Program-made: the position numbers and the translations under genes | Source: Frigoribacterium sp. PvP032 | GTDB lineage: Bacteria; Actinomycetota; Actinomycetes; Actinomycetales; Microbacteriaceae | Assembly: GCF_017833035.1 (NCBI RefSeq) | Contig: NZ_JAFIBM010000001.1 | Location: forward strand, 3,263,709-3,327,708 | Length of the DNA: 64,000 bases | Direction of reading: 5' to 3' | Part shown: positions 55,738 to 64,000 of the stretch, one piece after another | How the letters are laid out: each line of letters starts with the position of its first letter | How positions within the stretch are numbered: the first letter of the stretch is position 1 | The notes under the pieces: generated by a model | The model's database searches: none | The model's input: the letters and a program-made list of their open reading frames with translations, nothing else | What the model was told of the DNA's origin: nothing

Positions 55738-56538
55738 TCAGCGGACCGGCTGGCAGCTCGGGCACCACCAGGTGCGGCGCCGGCCGGGGTCGTCCGCGAC
55801 CTCGGCGCGCACGAGCACGGTCGTGCCGCAGCGCAGGCACGGGCGCCCGGCGCGCCCCGCCACCCAGTGCCGCTCGCCGCGCCGCGTGTTCCCCGTCGTC
55901 GTCTGGAACATCCCGGGCACGCGCACGGACGCCTGCAGCCCCCGCGCCGCGACCCGCACGAGCGCTGCCGCGTCGACCGCGCCCACCGGGGTGAACGGCG
56001 AGACCCCGCGCAGGAAGCAGACCTCGTTCGCCCACAGGTTGCCGAGCCCGGCCAGCACCCGCTGGTCGAGCAACACGGCCGCCACCGTGCGGCCCGGGTC
56101 CGTCGCCTCGACCCGTCGCCGGGCCTCCGCCGGGTCCCAGTCGTCGCGCAGCGGGTCGGGCCCGAGGTGGCCCACCACGGAGCGCTCGTCGCGGGTGTCG
56201 AGCAGCTCGACCACGGGCAGGTCGAGGCCCCATGCGGTGGAGCCGGCGTCGGTCTGCATCCGGACCCGCGCCTCCTGCGCGACCGCCGTGGGCAAGCGCC
56301 GACCGGGCCGGGTGATCGTCCACGAGCCCTGCATCCGCAGGTGCGTGTGCAGCGTGCGCCCGTTCGCGAAGCGCGTGAGGAGGTGCTTGCCGTGGGTGTC
56401 GTGCTCGGCGATGACCCAGCCCGCGAAGGACGTGCCCGCAGCATCGCCCGACCGGAGCTCGCCGCTCGTCAGCCATTGACCGTCGAGCGACGCACGGAGG
56501 CGCGCTGCCAGTCGGAAGACGCTGTCACCCTCGGGCAT
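55738..56538 (-). CDS. Fpg/Nei-family DNA glycosylase
   Basis: 266 residues. Begins MPEGDS, with the catalytic Pro2 and Glu3. The H2TH region (LAGLGNLWANEVCFL) and the C-terminal zinc finger (CLRCGTT and WWCPSC) are intact. It belongs to the Nei2-like actinobacterial group that removes oxidised bases and nicks the abasic site. Confidence 0.9.
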   Translation of the reverse strand: MPEGDSVFRLAARLRASLDGQWLTSGELRSGDAAGTSFAGWVIAEHDTHGKHLLTRFANGRTLHTHLRMQGSWTITRPGRRLPTAVAQEARVRMQTDAGSTAWGLDLPVVELLDTRDERSVVGHLGPDPLRDDWDPAEARRRVEATDPGRTVAAVLLDQRVLAGLGNLWANEVCFLRGVSPFTPVGAVDAAALVRVAARGLQASVRVPGMFQTTTGNTRRGERHWVAGRAGRPCLRCGTTVLVRAEVADDPGRRRTWWCPSCQPVR

Positions 56539-56599
56539 GTGGTCAGGCTAGGCGTGGCCTCCGACACCGGCTCGCGCACGGCCGGACCACCCGCACGAC

Positions 56600-56688
56600 T
56601 CAGGAAGTTCAGCCCGTCGACTCCTGGCTCGTGCACGGTTCAGGACCGCGCCTCCTCTCCTCGCAACACGCAGGAGCCATCTTCCTGA
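56600..56688. repeat. Nested inverted repeats between nei and the CutC-ROK gene
   Basis: Outer arms TCAGGAAG (56600-56607) and CTTCCTGA (56681-56688); inner arms CTCCTG (56621-56626) and CAGGAG (56671-56676). It could end transcription of the long asparaginase operon. Confidence 0.4.
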
Positions 56689-56711
56689 ATGAGGAGAAGA
56701 GCGCACGCGGC

Positions 56712-58526
56712 TCACTCGGCGAGCAGGGCCGCCCGCGACCACGAGTCGACGACGCTGCCCCGGCCGCCGGCGCGGAACGCCAGCACCGCGGCGCCGATGC
56801 GCCCGCCGTGCGTGCCGAGCTCGGACAGTCGCACCTCGGGCGCGGCCCGCCAGGCCAGCCCGGCCGCGAGCTCGGCCCGCAGCGGATCGACGAGGGCGGC
56901 GCCCGCGCGCGACACTCCCCCGGCGAGCACGATCACCGCCGGGTCGACGAGCAGCGTGAGCGACGTGAGGCCGAGCGCGAGCGCCCGGACGCCGTCCGCC
57001 CAGACCCGGTCCGCGACCGCGTCGACTCCGGTCCCGACGCCCTCGACGCCCCCGACCCGGGCGACGACGGCCGCCGTGTCCAGCCCGGGCAGGCCCCCGA
57101 GCGCCGCGTAGCGCCGGGCGACGCCGGCCCCCGACAGGTACACCTCGAGGCAGCCGCGTTGACCGCAGGTGCAGGCCTCGCCGCCCGGCACCGCGGGCAC
57201 GTGCCCGAGTTCGCCGGCAGCGGTCAGCGCCCCGCGCACGGCGTGCCCGCCGCTCGTGATCGACGCGGCGACGCCGGTGCCGATCGCGACGAGCACCGAG
57301 TCTGCGACGCCGGCCGAGGCGCCGAACAGGCTCTCGGCCAGGCCGCTGGTCCGCACGTCGTGGTCGATCTCGACGGGCACCCCGAGCTCGGCCGAGAGGA
57401 TCGGCCCGAGCGGCACGTCGGTCCAGCCGAGCGTCGACGCGAAGAGGACGACGCCGCGCTCGGCGTCGACCATGCCCGGCGTCACGACTCCGACCCCGAC
57501 GACGTCGTGGCCCGAGGCACGTGCCGCGGCCCGCAGCCCGTGCAGCAGGCCGACGACGAGGTCGATCGACTCCGCGCCCGTGGCCCCGGCCGAGACGGAG
57601 AGGGAGAGGACCGTGCGCCCCGAGTCGTCCACCACCGCCCCCTTGAAGGAGGTGCCCCCGATGTCGACCGCGACGACGGCGGACCGGGACGGGGCCGGGT
57701 CGGGCACCGCGCCTCCTGCGCTCTCGACGTCCGTGGCGTCCGTGGCGTCCGTCACGTCCGGATCGAGGGAGGCGCGCCCCACGGCCGCGAGGAACTCCGC
57801 GACGACGGCAGGGTCGGTCCGCAGCGTCCCGTCCCCGCGCGGCGACGGCGACATCGCCCGCAGGTGCACCGAGGAGGCGCCGGTCGCGGCGAGCAGGGAG
57901 CCCACGCCCGCGGCGCGGACCCCGCCGCCGACGAGCACCTCGGGGGCGTCGGCGCTCGCGGCGGACCGCCGCACGAGCTCGGCCAGCACCTCCGCGCCCT
58001 CGGCCGCGGTGCCCGGACCGCCCGCCGTCAGGACGCGGCGCACGCCGAGGGAGTGCAGCACGTCGTACGCGGCGAGCAGGTCGGGCGTGGCGTCGATCGC
58101 CTTGTGGAACGTGACGGTCAGCGGCCCGGCCGCGGCGAGCAGTCGGCGCATCGCCGGCACGTCCACCTCGGAGGCGGCGGTCAGGGCCCCGAGGACGACG
58201 CCGACCTCAGCGCTGCGCCCGTGCTCGGTCGAGGCCGCGTGCGACGTCGAGTGCGCGTGCGCGAGCGCCGCGATCGCCTCGAGGTCGGCGCACATGACGT
58301 CGAGCTCGCCGTCGTCGTACGAGAAGTCGCCGCCGCGCGGGCGGACGATCACCTGCACCCCGACGTGCCGCACGGCCCGGAGCACCGAGCGGACCAGCCC
58401 GGCGCTCGGGGTCGTCCCGCCCTCGAGCAGGTCGGCGCAGAGCTCGATCCGGTCGGCGCCGGACCGGTCGGCCACCAGCGCTCCGTCGAGGTCGTCGACG
58501 CAGAGCTCGACGACGACGTCCGTCAC
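56712..58526 (-). CDS. CutC-family protein fused to a ROK-family sugar kinase
   Basis: 604 residues in one unbroken frame. Residues ~1-240 are CutC (VELCVDDLDGALVADRSGADRIELC, in part, and LTVTFHKAIDATPDLL), a TIM-barrel family once linked to copper. Residues ~285-604 are a ROK kinase: ATP motif VVAVDIGGTSFKGAVVD, catalytic region EIDHDVRTSGLAE, and the zinc motif CTCGQRGCLEVYLSGAG. The linker carries short DATDATD repeats. The start GTG overlaps the asparaginase stop (GTGA), so it is the last gene of that operon. ROK partners often act on N-acetylated sugars. Confidence 0.88.
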   Translation of the reverse strand: MTDVVVELCVDDLDGALVADRSGADRIELCADLLEGGTTPSAGLVRSVLRAVRHVGVQVIVRPRGGDFSYDDGELDVMCADLEAIAALAHAHSTSHAASTEHGRSAEVGVVLGALTAASEVDVPAMRRLLAAAGPLTVTFHKAIDATPDLLAAYDVLHSLGVRRVLTAGGPGTAAEGAEVLAELVRRSAASADAPEVLVGGGVRAAGVGSLLAATGASSVHLRAMSPSPRGDGTLRTDPAVVAEFLAAVGRASLDPDVTDATDATDVESAGGAVPDPAPSRSAVVAVDIGGTSFKGAVVDDSGRTVLSLSVSAGATGAESIDLVVGLLHGLRAAARASGHDVVGVGVVTPGMVDAERGVVLFASTLGWTDVPLGPILSAELGVPVEIDHDVRTSGLAESLFGASAGVADSVLVAIGTGVAASITSGGHAVRGALTAAGELGHVPAVPGGEACTCGQRGCLEVYLSGAGVARRYAALGGLPGLDTAAVVARVGGVEGVGTGVDAVADRVWADGVRALALGLTSLTLLVDPAVIVLAGGVSRAGAALVDPLRAELAAGLAWRAAPEVRLSELGTHGGRIGAAVLAFRAGGRGSVVDSWSRAALLAE

Positions 58527-59602
58527 GAGAGGTCGACCCCGGCGCCGCGTGCCCCCGCGACCCACGCCGCGACGTCCGCCCCGACCCGGATCTCGCCGAC
58601 GGGCACCCCGCCGCCGAGCACCGGCAGCGCGGTCAGCGACCCGGCCCCGGAGACGTCCACCCCGAGCGCTCCGAGCACCTCGAGCGCGACCAGCGTCGTC
58701 GCCCGGGGGCTGCCGTCGACGACCTTCATGGCGACGGCCTCGCCGGTCGACGTGGCCATCCCGATCACGCCCTCGGCGCCGCCCTTGGCGAGCAGACCGG
58801 GCACGCGGGTCATCGCGTCGCTGTTGGCGTGGGCGTTCCCGCCCACGTAGAAGGGGTGCGCGCGCATCGCGTCGGCGACGCGACGGGCGTTCGACCCCGC
58901 CGACGCCGTGACCAGCGCCCGGAACGACCGCGCCAGCCCCTCGACGGTCGTGCTGAAGAGGGGCGCGCCGCAGCCGTCGACGGCCGTGGCCTCCACGGTC
59001 GTGCCGGCCACCGCCTCCAGCGTCCGGCGGACGAGTTGCTGCAGCGGGTGGGCAGGGTCCAGGTAGGAGGCGGTGTCCCAGCCCGCGGACACGCACGCCA
59101 GCAGCATGGCCGCGTGCTTGCCCGAGCAGTTCATGCGGACGCGCGACCGCGTCTCGCCGTCGCGGATCAGCCGCTCGCGCGTCGCCTCGTCCTCGGGCCA
59201 GTCGACCGGGCAGCCGAGTGCGGACTCATCGAGCCCTACCCTCGCGAGGATGCGGCGGACGACCTCGACGTGGGCGTCCTCTCCCGTGTGGCTGCCGGCC
59301 GCGATCGCGAGCTCCTCGCCGTCGAGGTCGGCCCCGGCCTCCAGGCAGGCGAGCGCCTGCACGGGCTTGGTCGTCGAGCGCGGCAGCACCTGCGTCGCAC
59401 CGCTGCCGAGGTCGGCGGCGACGCGCCCCTCGGCGTCGAGCGCGACCAGCCAGCCGAGGTGGCGGCTCTCGACGACGCCCGAGCGGACGACGACGGCGAG
59501 CTCGGCGAGCGACGCGGCGGGGGCTGACGGTGCCGCAGGGCTGGTCGGCGTCGGCGTCGGCGTCGGCAGGCCGTCGGCACGGGGAGGGAGGGAGGGGGCC
59601 AC
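58523..59602 (-). CDS. L-asparaginase II family protein
   Basis: 359 residues from GTG 59602 (AAGGAG 8 nt upstream). After a Pro/Thr-rich start (1-30), the asparaginase II domain follows, with LPRSTTKPVQALA, AAGSHTGEDAHV, RMNCSGKHAAML and VDGCGAPLFSTT. It would hydrolyse asparagine or a related amide in the cytoplasm. It stands downstream of an amino-acid ABC transporter, which suggests import followed by deamidation. Confidence 0.9.
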   Translation of the reverse strand: MAPSLPPRADGLPTPTPTPTSPAAPSAPAASLAELAVVVRSGVVESRHLGWLVALDAEGRVAADLGSGATQVLPRSTTKPVQALACLEAGADLDGEELAIAAGSHTGEDAHVEVVRRILARVGLDESALGCPVDWPEDEATRERLIRDGETRSRVRMNCSGKHAAMLLACVSAGWDTASYLDPAHPLQQLVRRTLEAVAGTTVEATAVDGCGAPLFSTTVEGLARSFRALVTASAGSNARRVADAMRAHPFYVGGNAHANSDAMTRVPGLLAKGGAEGVIGMATSTGEAVAMKVVDGSPRATTLVALEVLGALGVDVSGAGSLTALPVLGGGVPVGEIRVGADVAAWVAGARGAGVDLS

Positions 59603-59637
59603 GGTGGTGCTCCTTGGTGACGGGAGGGAAGAGGAGG

Positions 59638-60570
59638 TCAGTCGAGCGCGGGCGCCGAGGCCGGCGCCGGCACGGGAGCCGCCGCGCGCCGGGGGCTGCG
59701 CCGCGACGGTCGCGCCCTCAGCCGGGCGGCGAGCGTCGACAGCGCCCCGTTGAAGACGAGGTAGACGAGCGTGACGACGAGGAACGTCTGGATCAGGAGG
59801 TGGTTGAACGACGACAGCACCTGGCCGCGGTACAGCAGCTCGGTGAAGGCGACGATGTAGCCGAGCGAGGTGTCCTTGACGAGGCTGACGAGCTGGGTCA
59901 CGAGCGACGGCGTCACGAAGCGGAGCGCCTGCGGCAGCACGACGAGCCGGGTGGTCTGCGCCGACGAGAGGCCGAGGCTGAGTCCCGCCTCGCGCTGGCC
60001 GCGCGACAGCCCGAGGATCCCGGCGCGGACGATCTCGGCGAACGCGGCCGAGTTCGCCACGGTCAGCGGCACGACGAGCTTCCAGATCAGCGGCAGGTCG
60101 AGGCCGAGCTGCGGCAGCCCGAACAGCATCAGGTAGATCAGCAGCAGCACCGGCACGGTGCGGGCGACCTCGATGTACGCGGTCGACAGCCAGCGCAGCG
60201 GGCGACGCGGGCTCAGCCGCCCGAGCGCGAGCAAGAGGCCCAGCGCGCCGCCGAGCACCGCGACGAGGGCGGCGGCCTGGATCGTGCCCCAGAGCCCCAC
60301 GAGCAGGTACTGCCAGATCGGCCAGGAGAGGAACGGCGTCCAGCGGTCGGCGTCGAGCTGCCCGCGCGAGCCGAACTGGACGAGACCGGCCGCGACGAGC
60401 CCCGCGAGGGCGAGCACGACGACGACCGACCAGAGCCGGATGGCGCGTCGCGTCCGCGGGCCGGGCTCGTCGTAGAGCGAGACCGTGGGAGCCCTGCGCA
60501 CGGACGCGGCAGTGCCGGTGCCGGTGCCGGTGCCGGCAGGACGGGAGGAGGAGCTGGTCGGCGCGGTCAT
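59638..60570 (-). CDS. Amino-acid ABC transporter permease (second)
   Basis: 310 residues. A disordered N-terminus (1-40) is followed by five or six membrane helices and the EAA-type loop EIVRAGILGLSRGQREAGLSLG. It is of the GlnP/HisM family (GluD-like). The start overlaps the first permease stop (ATGA). Confidence 0.9.
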   Translation of the reverse strand: MTAPTSSSSRPAGTGTGTGTAASVRRAPTVSLYDEPGPRTRRAIRLWSVVVVLALAGLVAAGLVQFGSRGQLDADRWTPFLSWPIWQYLLVGLWGTIQAAALVAVLGGALGLLLALGRLSPRRPLRWLSTAYIEVARTVPVLLLIYLMLFGLPQLGLDLPLIWKLVVPLTVANSAAFAEIVRAGILGLSRGQREAGLSLGLSSAQTTRLVVLPQALRFVTPSLVTQLVSLVKDTSLGYIVAFTELLYRGQVLSSFNHLLIQTFLVVTLVYLVFNGALSTLAARLRARPSRRSPRRAAAPVPAPASAPALD

Positions 60571-61211
60571 CGGACGATCGCCGCCTTTCGTTCGAGGCGT
60601 CCGGCGCCGAGGCCGATGACGAGGGCGCGGGCCATGTAGACGAGGCCTGCGGCGGTGAAGATCAGGATCGGCTGCGCCTGCACGAGGTTCAGCTTGTTGA
60701 CGGCGCTGGTCAGCTCGACGACGCCGACGGCCGCGGCGAGCGCCGTGTTCATCGTGAGCGCGATCATGACGTTGCCGATCGGCTGGACCGCGGCGCGCAG
60801 CGACTGGGGCAGCACCACGAGCCGGAGCGTCTGGCCGAGCGTCAGCCCGAGGGCCCTGCTCGCCTCGATCTGGCCGTTGCCGACCGTGTTCACGCCGCTG
60901 CGCACCGCCTCCGCGACGTAGGCGGCCTCGTAGAGGGCGAGCACGAGCACGGTCGTCGGCGCCAGCGGCATGATCAGCCCGGCGTCGGGCAGGGCGAAGA
61001 CGGCGAGAATGAGCAGCGCGAGCAGCGGCACGTTCACGAAGAACTGCGTGTACGCCCAGGCGGCGCCGCGCAGCACGGGCACCGGGCTGATCCTGGCGGC
61101 GGCGACGAGCGTGCCGAGCACGAGCGCGCCGACGCCGGCGACGAGCGCCATCACGATCGTCGTGCCGAGCGCCGTGAGCAGCGGCCCTGCACTGTCGACG
61201 AAGAAGTCCAT
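60567..61211 (-). CDS. Amino-acid ABC transporter permease (first)
   Basis: 214 residues with five membrane helices and the loop AEAVRSGVNTVGNGQIEASRALG that contacts the ATPase. GluC-like; it forms a heterodimer with the other permease. Confidence 0.9.
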   Translation of the reverse strand: MDFFVDSAGPLLTALGTTIVMALVAGVGALVLGTLVAAARISPVPVLRGAAWAYTQFFVNVPLLALLILAVFALPDAGLIMPLAPTTVLVLALYEAAYVAEAVRSGVNTVGNGQIEASRALGLTLGQTLRLVVLPQSLRAAVQPIGNVMIALTMNTALAAAVGVVELTSAVNKLNLVQAQPILIFTAAGLVYMARALVIGLGAGRLERKAAIVR

Positions 61212-61304
61212 GGGGTCTTTCGGGCCGAGGGCGGGTGGAGCGGCGGTGAGGGGAGGTGCGGTGAGCGGCAGACCGCAGGAGGTGCGGCTACGGCGACGGG
61301 GCCG

Positions 61305-61350
61305 GGTGCCGGCCGGTCGTCAGGTCGCCCCGACGGCCGGCCGGCGCACC
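61305..61350 (-). terminator. Intercistronic hairpin after the binding-protein gene
   Basis: Near-perfect arms rich in GGCCGG (61305-61321 and 61332-61350) lie between the binding-protein gene and the permeases. Such hairpins often lower downstream expression relative to the abundant binding protein. Confidence 0.5.
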
Positions 61351-61373
61351 GGCGCCGGCAGCCCGCGGCCGGG

Positions 61374-62333
61374 CTAGGAGCCGGGGACGGAGCCGATCTC
61401 GGGGGCGTCGGGGGTGTCCGACTCGACGGCCGCGCCGAGCGTGGCGTCCCAGACCTTCGCCCAGGTGCCGTCGTCCTCGATCTGGACGAGCCAGTCGTTG
61501 ATGAACGCCTTGAAGTCGGCGTCGTCCTTGGCGAGCCCGATGCCGTAGGCCTCGGTCGTGAAGGGCTGGCCGACGACCTTGATCGAGTCGTCCGACGCGG
61601 CGTTCGAGGCGAGCAGCGTGAAGTCCTGCACGTACGCGTCGCCGCGGCCCTGCTTGAGGGCCTGCATCGCCTGCGGGTCGGTCGCGAACGACACGAGCGT
61701 GGCGGTCGGCTGCTCCTCGGGCACGGCCGTGACGGCGGGCGTGTTGGCGCCGACGATGACCTTCTTGCCGCCGAGGTCGTCGATGCCCTCGATGTCGTCG
61801 TTGTCGGCCTTCACCGCGACGGCGAGGCCGGACTCCAGGTAGGGGCCGGCGAACGAGATCTGCTCGGCCCGCTCCTCCGTGATCGTGTACGTGTTCAAGA
61901 CGACGTCGACGGTGCCGTTCTGCAGCAGGGCCTCACGGGTCTCGGAGGCGGGCGGCACGATCTCGACGTTCGGCTCGCCGAGGATGTAGATGGCGAGCAG
62001 CTTGGCGAGGTCGGCGTCGAAGCCCTGGACGTCGTCGGGGTTCGACGGGTCCTGCTGCGAGAGCAGCGGCGCGTCGAGGGCCTCGCCGACGATCAGCTTC
62101 CCGCGCTCCTTGATCTTCGCCATCGTCGAGTCGGGCAGGATGTCGGCCGCGTCGGCGACGACCGCGTTCGCGTAGACCTCGTCGAGGGCCGAGGCGGCCG
62201 AGGAGGCGCTGGGGTCGGCACCGGGCACGGCCGAGCTGTCGCTCGAGCAGGCCGCGAGGCCGAACATCGCGACGACGGCGACGGCTGCGGGGACGACCCG
62301 ACGCAGGCGGAGGGGGGAGGGGGAGGTGCGCAA
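61374..62333 (-). CDS. Amino-acid ABC transporter substrate-binding lipoprotein
   Basis: 319 residues from TTG 62333, chosen because GAGAGG lies 8 nt upstream and a lipoprotein signal (VVAMFGLAACSSD) then follows. The mature part is a family 3 solute-binding protein (KERGKLIVGEALDAPLLSQQ; FDADLAKLLAIYIL). It probably binds glutamate, glutamine or asparagine; the asparaginase downstream favours an amide. Confidence 0.88.
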   Translation of the reverse strand: MRTSPSPLRLRRVVPAAVAVVAMFGLAACSSDSSAVPGADPSASSAASALDEVYANAVVADAADILPDSTMAKIKERGKLIVGEALDAPLLSQQDPSNPDDVQGFDADLAKLLAIYILGEPNVEIVPPASETREALLQNGTVDVVLNTYTITEERAEQISFAGPYLESGLAVAVKADNDDIEGIDDLGGKKVIVGANTPAVTAVPEEQPTATLVSFATDPQAMQALKQGRGDAYVQDFTLLASNAASDDSIKVVGQPFTTEAYGIGLAKDDADFKAFINDWLVQIEDDGTWAKVWDATLGAAVESDTPDAPEIGSVPGS

Positions 62334-62353
62334 GGTGGTGCCTCTCTTCGATG

Positions 62354-62403
62354 GGGCTGCTGCGGGAGGTGGTGCTGCGGGAGGTGGTGCTGCGGGAGGT
62401 GCG
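62354..62403. repeat. Three tandem 15-bp units between ATPase and binding-protein genes
   Basis: Tandem GTGCTGCGGGAGGTG units in the 83-base gap between the two transporter genes. Noncoding; no clear hairpin. Confidence 0.7.
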
Positions 62404-62416
62404 GAGGGGGAGGAGA

Positions 62417-63193
<777 letters not shown>

Positions 63194-63281
63194 GCTGGTG
63201 CCGCTTTCTCGAGAGGTGCGGCAAGGGGGCCGCGTCGCCGTCCGGTGAGGTCGTCGTCCATGTGGGACGGGAACCTACTGT

Positions 63282-63325
63282 GCGATTGTTACACGTATAT
63301 TTCGATCAACTTCGTGCAATAGTGG
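63282..63325. promoter_or_regulatory. A/T-rich divergent control region
   Basis: This short A/T-rich stretch (GTTACACGTATATTTCGATC and following) stands out in very GC-rich DNA. It lies between the divergent ABC operon and the ROK regulator, where promoters and the regulator's operator are expected. I could not fix exact -35/-10 pairs. Confidence 0.45.
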
Positions 63326-63376
63326 AGCAACGCGACGGACCTGACCAGGTTCGCGACCGATCATCGCGAGGGGCCC

Positions 63377-64000
63377 ATGACTACGACCGAGGCGTTCTAC
63401 GCCCCTCCCCGCCACACGCCCCAGGCCGTCGAGGTGCTGCGTCCGCTGAGGGCGGGCACCGCCAGGTCCCGCGCCGACCTCGCCAGGGTGACGGGCCTGT
63501 CGCCCTCGACCGTCGCCTCCCGCGTGGAGGACCTCATCCGCCTCGGCCACGTCGTCGAGACCGGCGAGGGCGAGTCCCGGGGCGGTCGCCGGCCGCGGCG
63601 GCTGCAGCTCCGCGGCGACGCCGGCCTCGTCGGCTGCGTCGACCTCGGCGTCGACCGCGCCTCCTTCGGCCTGGTCGACTACGCCGGCGTGCTGCTCGCC
63701 GAGCGCCACGTGGCCCTCGACGTGGCCGAGGGGCCGACCGCGGTGCTCTCGGCGTCGCTGGCGCACCTCCTCGACATGCTCGCCGGGCTCGGCGACACGG
63801 GGCACGCGCGGCTCAGCGGCCTGTCGGTCGGCGTGCCCGGACCCGTCTCGACCGCGACGTCGCGCATCGTCTCGCCCTCGCGCATGCCCGGCTGGAACGG
63901 GATCTCGGTGGCCGAGGTCGTGCGGCGCGAGCTCGACCTGCCCGTCGTCGTCAACAACGACGCCAACCTCATGGCGGCCGGCGAGCTCGTGGCCGAGGGC
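63377..64000 (+). CDS. ROK-family transcriptional regulator (3' end beyond window)
   Basis: 208 residues in the window. The N-terminal winged helix (SRADLARVTGLSPSTVASRVEDL) is followed by the ROK domain (VGCVDLGVDRASFGLVDYAG; VNNDANLMAAGE). NagC/XylR-type proteins sense sugars. The divergent operon carries a ROK kinase, so it is the likely target. Confidence 0.88.
   Translation, partial: MTTTEAFYAPPRHTPQAVEVLRPLRAGTARSRADLARVTGLSPSTVASRVEDLIRLGHVVETGEGESRGGRRPRRLQLRGDAGLVGCVDLGVDRASFGLVDYAGVLLAERHVALDVAEGPTAVLSASLAHLLDMLAGLGDTGHARLSGLSVGVPGPVSTATSRIVSPSRMPGWNGISVAEVVRRELDLPVVVNNDANLMAAGELVAEG

Overview
The window comes from a high-GC Gram-positive bacterium. Base composition, the RpoB and RpoC sequences, frequent GTG and TTG starts and the gene content all point to an actinobacterium, most likely a motile member of the Microbacteriaceae. 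I cannot fix the genus from sequence alone. No rRNA, tRNA, CRISPR array or intact insertion sequence was recognised.

Layout. 1-5.1 kb: the end of a PilB/GspE-type pilus ATPase gene, an unknown divergent gene, two GNAT acetyltransferases and methionine aminopeptidase. 5.1-12.8 kb: rpoB-rpoC on the minus strand with a clear promoter, divergent from a spermidine-synthase-like gene. 13.9-25.8 kb: flagellar operon flbD-motA-motB-fliM-fliN-fliO-fliP-fliQ-fliR-flhB-flhA-(flhF-like), followed by csrA. 26-28.8 kb: a YitT-family protein, a DUF4190 protein, a 35-residue peptide and a PIG-V-like glycosyltransferase. 29.1-41.6 kb: flgB-flgC-fliE-fliF-fliG, then a 1.6 kb interruption carrying two plus-strand genes and repeats, then fliH-fliI-fliJ-NlpC/P60-fliK-flgD-flgE. 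41.8-46.7 kb: a DJ-1-family protein, a citrate-type two-component system and a CitMHS transporter. 46.8-51.4 kb: the sigma factor fliA, then fliC-fliD-fliS-fliT. 51.8-56.5 kb: an EamA transporter, a CGNR zinc-finger protein, a large LAFTG surface protein and a Nei/Fpg glycosylase. 56.7-64 kb: an amino-acid ABC transporter operon running into L-asparaginase and a CutC-ROK fusion, divergent from a ROK regulator cut by the window end.

How it works together. Nearly all flagellar genes lie on the minus strand in tightly coupled operons (TGATG, ATGA and GTGA overlaps). Upstream of fliC, flbD and flgB I see sigma-28-type promoters of the form TAAC/TTAC-N15-GCCGATAG, with weaker versions upstream of fliH and fliA. 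In every one of these leaders the first stable hairpins expose a GGA in the loop (ACGGAC, ACGGATC or GGAGA). That is the signature of CsrA binding sites, and csrA itself is in the window. I infer one regulon combining FliA and CsrA. No chemotaxis genes, fliW, flgM, flgK or flgL are present, and FliM lacks the usual N-terminal CheY-binding peptide.

Other structure. The decamer CGCGCCTCCT/AGGAGGCGCG occurs about 27 times by hand count, twice as the arms of a terminator hairpin, and is absent from rpoBC. Four 56-57 bp inverted-repeat elements are scattered through the window, one inside fliO.
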